A stretch of 52,716 bases of DNA from Vreelandella stevensii S18214 (GCF_000275725.1 NZ_AJTS01000037.1:1-52716); one strand, 5' to 3'. Positions 17,952 through 27,301 are shown, counted from the stretch's first letter. Made by a program: numbers and translations. Notes: generated by a model not told the origin, from the letters alone.

Positions 17952-18132
17952 TCTCCCCCTCCGCACCACGTCAAACCACCACAAAATGTATCCATAAGTA
18001 ACAAAATGGATTCAAAGTGTATCCAAGAATAAATCGTACGGCTTGGTAGCCTTTCGATATTCATGCTATAGATGTTCATGCCTTCCGCGCCAACACGCCC
18101 GACTGCCCAATGCGCATCACAAGGTAACGCTC

Positions 18133-18780
18133 ATGCTGAATACCACCGCCTGGAATCGTCTGCGCTATAGCCTGTATGCACCTGTTTATGACGTTCTGAT
18201 CTCACGAGCACTGCGCAAACCGCGCCAGGTGGCGCTGAGCCACGTGGATTGGGAGCCAGGCATGCGCGTATTGGTGGTGGGAGCCGGGACGGGGCTCGAT
18301 CTTCCCTTTCTCCCCCGCGAGCTGGAAGTGCACCTGACCGATGTAACGCCCGCCATGTTGAAGCGCGCCGATGCCAGGGCCAGCCGCCACCAGCGCGACG
18401 TATTCTGCAAGGTCATGGATGCTGCGGCGCTGGAGTATGCCGAGGGGCATTTCGATGTGGTGGTCATGCATCTGATCCTGGCGGTCATGCCCCAACCCGA
18501 AAAAGGGCTGGCAGAAGCGTTTCGCGTCTTGAAGCCCGGCGGGCAGCTGTGCGTCCTGGACAAGTTTCAGCCTGACACCCACGCAGCGGGAAGGGGGCGA
18601 CGGGCGTTGAATCTGCTGACCTCTTTTATCGCTACCGACATCACTCGCCAAGCAACCCCACTGCTGACGCAGGCAGGTTTTCGGATTCGTCATGATCGGC
18701 CAGTGCTGATGAACGGGCTTTTTCGAGCCCTGCTGGCAGCCAAAGACAAACCAGACAGTACCAATACAAGTTGCTCATAG
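18133..18780 (+). CDS. Class I SAM-dependent methyltransferase
   Basis: A 215-residue methyltransferase, substrate unknown. Motif I is VLVVGAGTGLDLPFLP (about residues 46-61), followed by HLTDVTPAMLKRA (the acid that binds the ribose), DAAALEYAEGHFDVVVMHLILAV and LKPGGQLCVLDKF. It resembles the phosphatidylethanolamine/UbiE-like group of small methyltransferases, but no neighbour identifies the substrate. Start ATG 18133 follows AAGGTAACGCTC; the upstream in-frame start lacks a binding site. The C-terminus runs to within 42 bases of the next gene. Confidence 0.85.
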   Translation: MLNTTAWNRLRYSLYAPVYDVLISRALRKPRQVALSHVDWEPGMRVLVVGAGTGLDLPFLPRELEVHLTDVTPAMLKRADARASRHQRDVFCKVMDAAALEYAEGHFDVVVMHLILAVMPQPEKGLAEAFRVLKPGGQLCVLDKFQPDTHAAGRGRRALNLLTSFIATDITRQATPLLTQAGFRIRHDRPVLMNGLFRALLAAKDKPDSTNTSCS

Positions 18781-18821
18781 CGTACAATGAACGTACCACT
18801 CTTTGCGCCATTGACCCCGCC

Positions 18822-19097
18822 ATGCCCCATGCTGCTGTAAAACGCTTTCATCGTTTGCCACTCGACGAGCAGTCTCGCATCATCGAGATGGCTTGGGAGG
18901 ATCGTACTCCTTTCGAGGCAATTGCATCACTGTTCGGGCTAGGCGAGCCTGAGGTGATCGCCATCATGCGTCACCAGCTCAAACCGACCTCTTTTCGCCT
19001 ATGGCGCCAACGGGTATCAGGTAGAACCACCAAGCATGCTGCACTGCGCTCCCCAGAGGTTCTGCGCGGTTACTGCCCAACCCAATACAAGCGGTAA
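18822..19097 (+). CDS. TIGR03643-type small protein, function unknown
   Basis: A 91-residue protein with the core MAWEDRTPFEAIASLFGLGEPEVIAIMRHQLKPTSFRLWRQRVSGR-like pattern (helix-turn-helix-like, strongly conserved in many marine and soil bacteria as TIGR03643/DUF2805). No catalytic residues are apparent, and no signal peptide or membrane segment. Start ATG 18822 chosen because it opens the conserved part; no strong ribosome binding site is seen, and a longer in-frame start at 18771 would overlap the methyltransferase by 10 bases. Known only as a conserved family; role unknown. Confidence 0.75.
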   Translation: MPHAAVKRFHRLPLDEQSRIIEMAWEDRTPFEAIASLFGLGEPEVIAIMRHQLKPTSFRLWRQRVSGRTTKHAALRSPEVLRGYCPTQYKR

Positions 19098-19150
19098 GCT
19101 CACGTCCTGATCAGCCAGTATTCAAGGTATCGTTTTCATCGGCAAATAAA

Positions 19151-19170
19151 TGTTATATTATCACATAACA
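19151..19170. promoter_or_regulatory. Zur-like operator upstream of the COG0523 gene
   Basis: TGTTAT (19151-19156) and ATAACA (19165-19170) form a perfect inverted repeat; the core GTTATATTATCAC (19152-19164) differs at one position from the gammaproteobacterial Zur pattern GTTATAnTATAAC and resembles the znu operator of E. coli. It lies 25 bases before the start of a COG0523 GTPase, a classic Zur target. Confidence 0.75.
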
Positions 19171-19194
19171 TAAACCCGTTTAGAGGTACTGGCA

Positions 19195-20421
19195 ATGTCT
19201 GCGTTCGCTCCTTTACCCGTGACCGTGCTTTCCGGCTTTCTGGGCGCGGGGAAAACCACCGTGCTCAATCATATTCTCGCCAATCGCGAGGGTCGTCGCG
19301 TGGCGGTGATCGTCAACGACATGAGCGAGGTCAATATCGATGGTGCACTGGTACGCGGCGGCCCCGGCGAGCCGATGCTGGACAGTGACGTCGCACTGAA
19401 TCGTTCGGAAGAGCGGCTGGTCGAAATGAGCAACGGCTGCATCTGCTGCACGCTACGCGAAGATCTGCTGGTAGAGGTGAGCCAACTGGCTCGCGAGGGC
19501 AAATTCGATTACCTGGTCATCGAGTCCACCGGCATCTCCGAGCCGCTGCCCGTGGCAGAAACCTTTACCTTCGAAGACGAAAGCGGCCAGAGCCTTTCCC
19601 AGGTCGCAAGACTGGACACGCTGGTCACCGTGGTCGATGGCGCCAACTTCCTGGCTCAGTACCAGGAAGCGCAGAGCCTGGCCGAGGCAGGAGAAAGCCT
19701 GGGCGAGGACGATGAGCGCAACGTCGCCGACCTGCTGGTGGACCAGATCGAGTTTTGCGATGTGCTGCTGATCAGCAAGACGGACTTGATCAGTGAGACC
19801 GAACTGGCGTCACTGAAAGCGATCCTGCGCTCGCTCAACCCGGAGGCCGAGCTGGTGCCCATCACCCAGGGCGGCGTCCCGCTGGACAAGGTGCTGGATA
19901 CCGGCAAGTTCGATTTCGAGCGCGCCCAGCAGGCGCCCGGCTGGCTCAAGGAGATGCGCGGAGAGCACGTGCCGGAAACCGAAGAGTACGGCATTGGCAG
20001 CTTCGCCTACCACGCCCGCCGCCCCTTCCACCCGCAAAAATTTCACGACCTGCTGAATGCCGAGTGGTTCGGCAAGGGTCTGCTGCGCTCCAAAGGCTTT
20101 TTCTGGCTGGCCACTCGCCCCCGCTACGCGGGCCAGTGGAGCCAGGCAGGCGGTATTGCCCATCACGGCCCTGCCGGGGTGTTCTGGAAGGCCATCCCGG
20201 AAGAGCGCTGGCCGGAGGACGCAGAGTATCGCGCCTTCATTCTGGAGAAGTGGGAAGAGCCGTTTGGCGATATGCGCCAGGAGCTGGTATTTATCGGCCA
20301 GCGCCTGGATCAGGCGCGGATGCGTCAGGCGCTGAATGACTGCCTTTTGACAGAGGACGAACTGCTCGCTGGGGCCGAACACTGGAAAACGCTGCCGGAC
20401 CCCTTTCCTGCCTGGGAATAA
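19195..20421 (+). CDS. COG0523 zinc-responsive GTPase (CobW/ZigA-like metallochaperone)
   Basis: G3E GTPase of 408 residues. P-loop GFLGAGKTT (14-22), the metal-binding GCICC motif (81-85), IESTGISEP, and the guanine motif SKTD near residue 190 are present; the C-terminal CobW domain runs from about residue 260 ([11 protein letters not shown]). Proteins of this group hand zinc to client enzymes or support growth when zinc is scarce. The Zur-like box immediately upstream supports a zinc-starvation role. There is no run of histidines. A strong terminator follows, so it is a single-gene unit. Cobalamin synthesis (CobW) is unlikely because no cob genes are near. Confidence 0.92.
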   Translation: MSAFAPLPVTVLSGFLGAGKTTVLNHILANREGRRVAVIVNDMSEVNIDGALVRGGPGEPMLDSDVALNRSEERLVEMSNGCICCTLREDLLVEVSQLAREGKFDYLVIESTGISEPLPVAETFTFEDESGQSLSQVARLDTLVTVVDGANFLAQYQEAQSLAEAGESLGEDDERNVADLLVDQIEFCDVLLISKTDLISETELASLKAILRSLNPEAELVPITQGGVPLDKVLDTGKFDFERAQQAPGWLKEMRGEHVPETEEYGIGSFAYHARRPFHPQKFHDLLNAEWFGKGLLRSKGFFWLATRPRYAGQWSQAGGIAHHGPAGVFWKAIPEERWPEDAEYRAFILEKWEEPFGDMRQELVFIGQRLDQARMRQALNDCLLTEDELLAGAEHWKTLPDPFPAWE

Positions 20422-20437
20422 GTGACCGACCCCACCG

Positions 20438-20467
20438 AAGGCCCCGGATAACGATCCGGGGCCTTTT
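20438..20467 (+). terminator. Rho-independent terminator
   Basis: A 12-bp perfect stem AAGGCCCCGGAT (20438-20449) and ATCCGGGGCCTT (20454-20465) with an AACG loop and a following TT. Placed between the convergent COG0523 and PepSY genes; its A/T flanks let it work in either direction. Confidence 0.92.
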
Positions 20468-20491
20468 CTGTTACCCCTTGATAGCCACGCG

Positions 20492-21880
20492 TCAGACGCT
20501 TTGCCGCTTTCGAGAGACGGCCCAGCGCAGCGCATCGATGAGCACGATGACGACCAGGCTTCCACCCAGTACCGGCAAGGCGATGCCCAACAGTACCAGA
20601 ACGATGAGCAGGCTTGCCTGAATGGCCAGAGGTAGCATGACGAACAGCGCCGTCAGGGTCTGTGCCTGATTGACCGTGACACTCTTGATGCGCTGCCACC
20701 ACATCCAGTAACCCCACACGATCAAAAATACCAGCGCGGCGGCCAACAGGGCCAGCACCAGCTGGTTCACCAGCCCGAACAGCACCCCCATATGTAAATC
20801 GACACCCCAGCGCGTCAGCTTTGCCGCCAGCGGAAAAGTGGCAAAATCCGTTTGATCGAGAATCCGCATATCGCCGGGGTTCAGAGCAACCTGATCGACC
20901 TGGGTAGGCCAGCGGCGATCGATTTCAGACACCCGCCACGCCCGGCCCTCATTGGCGGGCGGCTCTATCTGAAGCCTGCCGGCCAGCAATCCGGCGCCTC
21001 TTGCCGCTGCCAGCGCCTGATCAAACCCTTCAGCGCTTACCCCGGCTTGTGGCGCACTGCTCACGCCATGGTCGGCATGCATGTCGTGATGATTGTGGGC
21101 ACCATGAATCGATGCATCGCCGGGCATCGGAAGCATGGTAGACACGCTGGGTGTGCCCCAGCCCCAGGCTTGCCTTAACTCACCGATATTGCCGCCAGCC
21201 CACTTTGACCAGGTAAGCCCGGTGGCTGAAAAGAACAATAGCCCGACCAGTGCCAACGCCCCCACAGTGGCATGATGGCGCCTGGGCTTCATGCGCGGGC
21301 TGGTGCCGTTGAGCGCTTTACGCCGCGCCACCCAGAGCACCAGCCCCAGCAGCGCGATAATCCATAGCCAGGAGGCAGCAAGCTCGCTGTAGAGCCGGCC
21401 GGTATCGCCGAGCAGCAGGCCGCGGTGGAAGTGATCAATGGCGGTACGAAACGGCAGGATACCGCTGGTGCCGTACACCGTCATGTCGCCTTTCACTTCA
21501 AGGGTTGCCGGATCAATGAAGATAGCGCGATGTTCGGATGGCCCAAGGGCCGTGTCGGCAAACATCACTCGCGTGGTGCTGTGCGCATCCGGCGCGGGGC
21601 GAACCGCTGCCGGCAGCACGTCTTGCCCTGTTGCAAGCCGGGCGGTGTCGACTTGCCGGGCAAGCGGCTGTGGCGCACCTTCGGCGCTTGCGGTCAACGC
21701 ATTGCGGTATAGCCAGGCCTCAACCGAAGGCGTCAATACATAAACCATGCCGGTTAGCGCCGCCACCAGTATAAAAGGCCCTACCAGTAACCCTACGTAA
21801 AAGTGCATACGCATTAGTAGGGCAAAGAGAATCTTTCCGCTTCGCCTGGGCGGTGATAATCCAGCTTTTTTCGATGGCAT
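20492..21880 (-). CDS. PepSY-associated transmembrane protein
   Basis: Inner-membrane protein of 462 residues with four or five helices: MRMHFYVGLLVGPFILVAALTGMVYVL near the N-terminus, WLWIIALLGLVLWVARR, HATVGALALVGLLFFSATGLTW and a C-terminal pair from QLVLALLAAALVFLIVW. PepSY domains flank the periplasmic loop, with AIFIDPATLEVKGDMTV and DHFHRGLLLGDTGRLYSELAA typical of the family often encoded beside TonB receptors and siderophore or copper genes. A histidine-rich loop (HGAHNHHDMHADHG) may bind metal. Divergent from a DUF2946 gene, with a long palindrome in the shared promoter region. Confidence 0.88.
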   Translation of the reverse strand: MPSKKAGLSPPRRSGKILFALLMRMHFYVGLLVGPFILVAALTGMVYVLTPSVEAWLYRNALTASAEGAPQPLARQVDTARLATGQDVLPAAVRPAPDAHSTTRVMFADTALGPSEHRAIFIDPATLEVKGDMTVYGTSGILPFRTAIDHFHRGLLLGDTGRLYSELAASWLWIIALLGLVLWVARRKALNGTSPRMKPRRHHATVGALALVGLLFFSATGLTWSKWAGGNIGELRQAWGWGTPSVSTMLPMPGDASIHGAHNHHDMHADHGVSSAPQAGVSAEGFDQALAAARGAGLLAGRLQIEPPANEGRAWRVSEIDRRWPTQVDQVALNPGDMRILDQTDFATFPLAAKLTRWGVDLHMGVLFGLVNQLVLALLAAALVFLIVWGYWMWWQRIKSVTVNQAQTLTALFVMLPLAIQASLLIVLVLLGIALPVLGGSLVVIVLIDALRWAVSRKRQSV

Positions 21881-21937
21881 GCTCTATCTTTCCTGAGAAG
21901 TATTTCAAGAGACGCCGATATGCATCTATGGTATAAA

Positions 21938-21961
21938 ATAGTTAAAGAAAATATTAACTAT
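21938..21961. promoter_or_regulatory. Perfect palindromic operator candidate, PepSY promoter
   Basis: 8-bp arms ATAGTTAA (21938-21945) and TTAACTAT (21954-21961), 8-bp AT spacer, 58 bp upstream of the PepSY start in the 256-bp divergent region. Regulator unknown; it does not fit the Fur or Zur consensus. Confidence 0.5.
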
Positions 21962-22136
21962 CGGTAATGACCAGTAGCCTTTTCAAAATAACGACCTGAC
22001 ATTATGGTAAAAGAGATATAGCGAGTGTTTTAAACTCCCTCTCATTTACTTGATGATGCGCTTCCAGGGATTAGGGCAGCCGCAAGGAGGCTGCTATAAT
22101 CCCCCTCCGTGAAGATTTCTGGAAACCGGTTGTTCG

Positions 22137-22571
22137 ATGCCACTGTCCCGCTCAGCACGCATGTTCTACTACCGCTGCACGCTTGCGATGGCGTGGGTGG
22201 CGATGTGCCTGTTGTTTGCAGGGCCGGTCATTTCTCAGTTCCAGGCCGCCCCGCATCCTCAAGATGCCCATTCCGCCCACACTGGCCACCATCACCATCT
22301 CGTCTCCGCTATAGACCCCTCGGGTCATTCCCATGATACCGCGAGTGAGCCCACAGCTTTCGGTGCTCTGGCGAACTGGCATACGCAGTGCGGCTACTGC
22401 GAACTATGGCAACACAGCCCTTCGCTCTCGACAGCGTTGCCTGCGATTGCCCAAGGCGCCCTGGTCACTTCTGACGACGTTACGCCTGCGCCTCACATCG
22501 GTGCGGTTTTCCACTACAACTATCCGCATTCGTTAACGCGCGGGCCTCCATCCTTATCTAGCGCTCATTAA
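22137..22571 (+). CDS. DUF2946-family histidine-rich protein
   Basis: A 144-residue protein with an N-terminal hydrophobic segment (LAMAWVAMCLLFAGPVIS) acting as signal or anchor, a histidine cluster HSAHTGHHHHL, a CGYC motif at about residue 86-89 and a C-terminal RGPPS, the layout of DUF2946 proteins that are often found beside copper or TonB genes. Likely a periplasmic metal-binding factor; function not established. Start at ATG 22137; no strong ribosome binding site is visible and ATG 22161 could serve. The neighbouring PepSY protein also has a His-rich loop. Confidence 0.75.
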   Translation: MPLSRSARMFYYRCTLAMAWVAMCLLFAGPVISQFQAAPHPQDAHSAHTGHHHHLVSAIDPSGHSHDTASEPTAFGALANWHTQCGYCELWQHSPSLSTALPAIAQGALVTSDDVTPAPHIGAVFHYNYPHSLTRGPPSLSSAH

Positions 22572-22780
22572 AACTCTGCGCAGTTGCTTTTATAGTAACG
22601 CGTAAAACAGAAAATCAAATAGGGCGACTATGCTTTTTTCAAGCATAACAGCGCTCGGAACAACTGCTGCTTGATCGTTATAAATCACTCTTTAAAATGG
22701 CTTGAATAATCGAAGTATAAGCCCAGCGATAAAGTCTTAATTGATCGAATATTTGTAGATCAGCAGCCAAGGAACGATAA

Positions 22781-23704
22781 CTAATCGAATATCTTGAGGC
22801 TTTCGAAGATTTTTTGCTCGACTAACGCAACCAACTCGACATTGATGGCGTTGATGGCGGGCTCGAGATTCTTTTCCAGCGGCAGAATGATCTGAAAGTC
22901 ATAATACAGATCAAAACCGAGCGGGCGAACCACCACGCCCGCTCGCTTGGCGTCGCTGGCCGACACGGCGTTCAAGACGGCAAGGCCTGCACCATTCGCC
23001 ACCAGACGAATCGCCATTTCTCCCAATGAGACGGTCCATATTTTGCTGGGCGAGACGGCATGCTTCGCCAAGCGCTGGGAAATCAGATGGCGTCCTTGTT
23101 CCTTGGGCTCCCCACAAATCAGCGTTTCGTCGGCAAAATCCTTGATGTCGATAAACGCCTTGGCCTCCAGCGGATGCCCCGAGGGAATAAGACACATACC
23201 GGGCAGAGAGTATTGGAAACTCTGATAACGCGGATCGACACGAGTATCACTGGTAATACCGAAATCGAAGCGCTGGGCCACCATGTCATCGGGTATCTGG
23301 CTTGAGCGATAGGAGTAGAGACTGATCTCCAGCTCGGGAAACTGCTCGGCCAGCAGCGTTGCGGCATCCGGTACCAGACTCATGGCGAACGAGGGCATGC
23401 TGACCACCCTCAGCTGGCCAGCCGCCTGATCTTTAAGCCGTTCAGCAAACTGACGCAGGTGGTGCAGCCCCACATAAACCCGTTCCACTTCGTCATAGAA
23501 CAGCGTGCCACGCCGGGTCGGCAGCAGGCGGTTGTTATGGCGCTCAAAGAGATCGAACCCGAGCCTTGCCTCCAGCTGTTTTATCAAACGGCTGATGGCC
23601 GGTTGCGAAATCAGCATCTTGCTGGCGGCTTCCGTTGCGCTTCGGGTTTTCATGATCCACATGAAAGCTTCTATCTGACTATCCGTAAATCCTCGATAAG
23701 CCAT
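22781..23704 (-). CDS. LysR-family transcriptional regulator
   Basis: A 307-residue LysR regulator: N-terminal winged helix (MWIMKTRSATEAASKMLISQPAISRLIKQLEARLGFDLFER) and a two-lobe periplasmic-binding-like effector domain from about residue 95. It is divergent from the M20 amidohydrolase/AbgT pair, matching the abgR-abgABT arrangement of E. coli, so it most probably controls those two genes in response to an acylated amino acid or its product. Start ATG 23704. The 209-bp downstream stretch (22572-22780) to the DUF2946 gene holds no gene that I can see. Confidence 0.9.
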   Translation of the reverse strand: MAYRGFTDSQIEAFMWIMKTRSATEAASKMLISQPAISRLIKQLEARLGFDLFERHNNRLLPTRRGTLFYDEVERVYVGLHHLRQFAERLKDQAAGQLRVVSMPSFAMSLVPDAATLLAEQFPELEISLYSYRSSQIPDDMVAQRFDFGITSDTRVDPRYQSFQYSLPGMCLIPSGHPLEAKAFIDIKDFADETLICGEPKEQGRHLISQRLAKHAVSPSKIWTVSLGEMAIRLVANGAGLAVLNAVSASDAKRAGVVVRPLGFDLYYDFQIILPLEKNLEPAINAINVELVALVEQKIFESLKIFD

Positions 23705-23772
23705 AACATTTCGTCATCCTTCGATAATCAAAAATCAATATAACTGCTCAATAGAGCCAGTATACAGTTGAA

Positions 23773-23801
23773 TGAAGCTAAAAAAGATGCATCCAGCTTC
23801 A
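23773..23801. promoter_or_regulatory. Inverted repeat in LysR/amidohydrolase divergent promoter
   Basis: 7-bp perfect arms TGAAGCT (23773-23779) and AGCTTCA (23795-23801) with a 15-bp spacer, midway in the 144-bp divergent region, where a LysR recognition site would be expected. Confidence 0.5.
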
Positions 23802-23848
23802 CGACATAATATTTGGCTATCGCCTGATAAAATCAAAAAGGATTGACC

Positions 23849-25030
23849 ATGATCGATGAAATCTCTGCTAACAATGCCCTGTTTACCGCTTGGCGCCACG
23901 ATATCCACCAGCATCCCGAGCTGGGCTTCGAAGAGCAGCGTACTGCCAAGTTAGTAGCCGACCGGCTGACAGAGTGGGGGTTTGACGAAGTGCATACCGG
24001 GATCGCGACGACCGGCGTTGTGGGTGTGCTGCGGGGCAAGACGCCAAGTTCTCGCACTATCGGGCTGCGTGCCGACATGGACGCCCTTGCCATGACAGAA
24101 AACAATCAGTTCGGTCATGCATCACTCACCCCAGGCAAGATGCACGGCTGTGGTCACGATGGGCATACCACGATGCTGCTGGCCGCCGCGTGGTATCTGG
24201 CCAGGCATCGCGACTTTTCCGGTACCGTGCACTTCATCTTCCAGCCTGCTGAAGAGGGTCTGGGCGGCGCCAAGGTCATGGTGGACGAAGGTCTATTTGA
24301 CCGATTCCCTTGTGACCGCATCTACGGCATCCACAATATGCCGGGTATTCCTCAAGGCGAATTCTGGCTTCGCGAGGGCGCGCTGCTGGCCAGTTCCGAC
24401 CGCTTCACCATCGACATACACGGCAAGGGCGGCCACGCAGCCATGCCCCAGCACGTTGTCGACCCGATGCTGATCGTGAGCGCCATCATCAGCGGTGCGC
24501 AATCCATCGTCAGCCGCAATACCTCCCCGCTGGATGCGGCGGTGCTATCGTTTACCGACCTGCACGCAGGCTCTGGCACATTCAACGTCATACCCGACAA
24601 CGCTACCATGATGGGTTGCATCCGCTCTTTCAACAACACCGTTCGCGAGCATGCCATCCAACGGTTGAAGCAGCTGGTGGAAAGTACCGCGGCCGCCTAT
24701 GGCGCCACCGCAACGCTCGCCTTTCGCCCCGGCAGTTATCCGGCCACGGTCAACGACGCTCATGCCACGCAGTTGGCCGCCGACGTTGCCCGAGACGTGG
24801 TAGGCGATGCCAAGGTGAACAAGAACTGCCAGCCGGTTTCCGGCAGCGAAGACTTCTCTTTCATGCTGCAGGCTGTTCCGGGCTGCTATGTATTTCTGGG
24901 CAATGGTGTGGAAGGCGAAACCGGGGGTGTCAGCGTTCATAACCCAAGCTACGACTTCAACGACAGCATCATCCCGGCAGGCGCCTCCTACTTTGTCCAG
25001 CTCATCAAGCGCGAACTCCCCGCTCACTAA
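23849..25030 (+). CDS. M20-family amidohydrolase (N-acyl-amino acid/hippurate hydrolase type)
   Basis: A 393-residue metallopeptidase-fold amidohydrolase. Typical sequence: ATWRHDIHQHPELGFEE-like N-terminus, GLRADMDALAMTE, MHGCGHDGHT with metal ligands, FIFQPAEEGLGGAKVM with the catalytic and metal-binding glutamates, and the dimerisation insert GKGGHAAMPQHVVDP. Members split N-acyl amino acids, hippurate, indole-acetyl-amino acids or p-aminobenzoyl-glutamate. Start ATG 23849 after AAGGATTGACC; TTG 23843 is two codons earlier and less likely. The AbgT-type carrier downstream would import the substrate. No signal peptide, so cytoplasmic. Confidence 0.92.
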   Translation: MIDEISANNALFTAWRHDIHQHPELGFEEQRTAKLVADRLTEWGFDEVHTGIATTGVVGVLRGKTPSSRTIGLRADMDALAMTENNQFGHASLTPGKMHGCGHDGHTTMLLAAAWYLARHRDFSGTVHFIFQPAEEGLGGAKVMVDEGLFDRFPCDRIYGIHNMPGIPQGEFWLREGALLASSDRFTIDIHGKGGHAAMPQHVVDPMLIVSAIISGAQSIVSRNTSPLDAAVLSFTDLHAGSGTFNVIPDNATMMGCIRSFNNTVREHAIQRLKQLVESTAAAYGATATLAFRPGSYPATVNDAHATQLAADVARDVVGDAKVNKNCQPVSGSEDFSFMLQAVPGCYVFLGNGVEGETGGVSVHNPSYDFNDSIIPAGASYFVQLIKRELPAH

Positions 25031-25086
25031 GCAGTTGACCCATAAAGCTTTTAAAAGGCACTTCCTCGTATAAAGCGGAGAACAAT

Positions 25087-26601
25087 ATGGAAGCCAGTAA
25101 AAATCAGATTTCCGGTGGCAACACCGGAATCATGCACCGCATTGCGCGTATCGCTGATGCTCTGCCCCACCCCTTTATCATGTTCCTTGTTATCTTTCTC
25201 GTCACGCTGGGCCTGTCCGCCGTGATGAGCCAGTGGGTCGCCCCGGTTCGCCATCCTGCTACCGATGAACTCGTACAGGTTCGCTCCCTGCTTAGCTGGG
25301 ACGGACTGAGATTCATGGTGACCGGCGCGGTGACCAATTTCACCAGCTTCCGCCCGCTTGGCCTGGTACTGGTAATGGTACTGGCGCTGGGGCTGATTCA
25401 GAAAACCGGCCTTGCCGATGCGACCATCCGGCGCATGCTTAGCAACGTGGCACCGTCGCTCATTACGCCGGCGGTGATTGTCACTTCCATCCTCGCCAAT
25501 CTGGTATCGGATGCCGCCATTTTTCTTATTCCGCCGCTTGCAGCTCTCATGTTCAAAACGGTCGGCCGCAACCCGATTGCTGGTATTATCGTGGCATTCA
25601 TCGCTGTCTTTGCCGGTTTCAGCGCCAACTTCTTCATTGCCGGAACGGACCTTCTGATTTCTGGAATATCGACCGAAGTCGTGCAGAGCGTTCGCCCGGG
25701 CTATGAAGTCAGCGTTGTGTCCAACTGGTTTTTCATGTGCGCGTCGGTACCGCTGATCACGCTTATCATTACGGTGATGAATGACCGGTACGTCGAGCCC
25801 ACGCTGGCACGTTTTGAAGATCAGGGCACCGAGGAAAAAGGAGAGCAGGATATACAGCTAACCGACAGGGAGCGGCGTGCGCTGCGCTACACCGGCCTCG
25901 CGGCCTTGGCATATATTGCGGCTGTCCTGCTGCTGATCCTGCCCGAGAGTTCCGGGCTGCGTAATGCCGAAGGCGGCCTGCTGCCCTCACCGTTCATGAG
26001 CGGCCTGGTCCCCATCATCGTGCTGTTCTTCAGCCTGTGCGGCATCGTTTACGGTATTACCATCGGCAAGATCAAGCAGGCAAGCGACGTGCCGCGCTTA
26101 ATGGAAGAAGCGATGCGCGACATGTGCGGGTTTATCGTCATCGTGTTCATGGTGGCGCAGTTCATTGCCATCTTTAACTGGTCGAATCTGGCCATCGTCA
26201 GCGCGGTCAATGGAGCCGACTGGCTGTTGAGTATCAACATGCCGACGCCGATGGCCTTGTTGTGTTTCATTCTGCTGGCAGCGGTTGTCAACCTGTTTCT
26301 GTACAGCGGCTCGGCGCAGTGGGCATTGATGGCACCGATTTTCCTGCCCATGCTGATGCTCGTGGGACTTGAGCCGGAAGCCATCCAGGCGGCTTATCGG
26401 ATCGCGGATTCATCGACCAATGTCATTTCACCCATCAATCCCTACCTGCCACTGGTGCTGGCGGTCATTCATCTCTACAACAAGTCGTTTACGCTCGGTC
26501 ACCTGCTGACCATTGCCATGCCCTACTCCCTTGCCATTCTGGCTGGCTGGAGCAGCCTATTCTTCATCTGGTATCTGCTGGAATTACCCTTTGGTCTGTG
26601 A
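25087..26601 (+). CDS. AbgT-family transporter
   Basis: Membrane protein of 504 residues with about 11-12 hydrophobic segments, of the AbgT family (p-aminobenzoyl-glutamate and related uptake; some members export sulfonamides). Family features: IADALPHPFIMFLVIFL at the start, ILANLVSDAAIFLIPPLAALMF, FSANFFIAGTDLLISGIST in the first half and the C-terminal repeat SGSAQWALMAPIFLPMLM with RIADSSTNVISPINPYLPLVL. Start ATG 25087 after GGAGAACAAT. Paired with the M20 amidohydrolase, it suggests import and cleavage of an N-acylated glutamate or similar compound. The 3' flank is the downstream exon of two group II introns inserted from the other side. Confidence 0.9.
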   Translation: MEASKNQISGGNTGIMHRIARIADALPHPFIMFLVIFLVTLGLSAVMSQWVAPVRHPATDELVQVRSLLSWDGLRFMVTGAVTNFTSFRPLGLVLVMVLALGLIQKTGLADATIRRMLSNVAPSLITPAVIVTSILANLVSDAAIFLIPPLAALMFKTVGRNPIAGIIVAFIAVFAGFSANFFIAGTDLLISGISTEVVQSVRPGYEVSVVSNWFFMCASVPLITLIITVMNDRYVEPTLARFEDQGTEEKGEQDIQLTDRERRALRYTGLAALAYIAAVLLLILPESSGLRNAEGGLLPSPFMSGLVPIIVLFFSLCGIVYGITIGKIKQASDVPRLMEEAMRDMCGFIVIVFMVAQFIAIFNWSNLAIVSAVNGADWLLSINMPTPMALLCFILLAAVVNLFLYSGSAQWALMAPIFLPMLMLVGLEPEAIQAAYRIADSSTNVISPINPYLPLVLAVIHLYNKSFTLGHLLTIAMPYSLAILAGWSSLFFIWYLLELPFGL

Positions 26602-26631
26602 GCATTCTTTGTAATGACCTGATAGACCATG

Positions 26632-27301
26632 ATCGAGTAGGAGGGGGAGTCGCCTCCCCCGTCCTCTCACACCACCGGGCATACGGATCCGTACCACGGC
26701 GGTTCCTGTCATCCACTATTGGACTGAGCTTCGTTCCGCTGAATCCGCCCGCCTGTGTGCTCTAAGCGCTTCGACAGTCGTTGGGCTTCCGGCCCGCCAC
26801 ACAGTTATCGAGAGCCCTCCGGGGAGGCTTCTGCTCGTACACATCAGAAAGCGGTCAACTATCCGCTCGTGACAGGTTCAGCCCTTCAGCTCTTGGTTAA
26901 AGAGCCTACTATGGCCTCTGCTGACTCCTGTTCGCCCATCCCGACACCTCACGGTGTCGGTAGCCAATGGCAGGCGAACAGGCCTCCCAGGGTAAGGCGC
27001 GCGACCTTCCTCCCATCTCCCCGCCGCATCTACTTCCACATCTTCTAGATAGCTATTGGGCTTCGAGTTTCATGGCCCTCTCGCCCAGATGTGGCTGCCT
27101 CGTATGCGGTTCCTGTTCGTCGGGCCGGGAGTTTGCCTACAGCTTCCTTCAGATTCCGCCTCGCGACGGACACCCTTGCTGTTCAGCTAACGGTTCCCGC
27201 TATCAGGGTCCGTAGGGGACTCTCACCCCCAAGTCATCCCACCAACCACCACGGTTGACCGGATAGCGCCTGAGCGGCGCTTCGCGCCATGCCTGGCGCA
27301 C
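26632..27301 (-). ncRNA. Group II intron (class C-like, ORF-less), downstream copy
   Basis: On the minus strand it begins GTGCGCCAGG (27301 downwards) and ends CTCGAT (26632), fitting the 5' GUGYG and 3' AY rules. Near the 3' end is a domain V hairpin: ACCGCCG pairing with CGGTGGT around GGTACGG...CGTATGCC (about 26670-26705), then a domain VI stem GGGGGAG/CTCCCCC with an unpaired A 7 bases from the end. Length 670 nt, enough for the ribozyme but without the roughly 1.2-kb reverse transcriptase frame. Short open frames inside are not genes. Mobility would need a maturase from elsewhere. Its 5' end directly joins the 3' end of the second copy. Confidence 0.85.

Noticed and set aside
21881-22136. 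Fur box in the PepSY/DUF2946 promoter
   Set aside because: No stretch matches the GATAATGATAATCATTATC pattern; only an unrelated palindrome is present.
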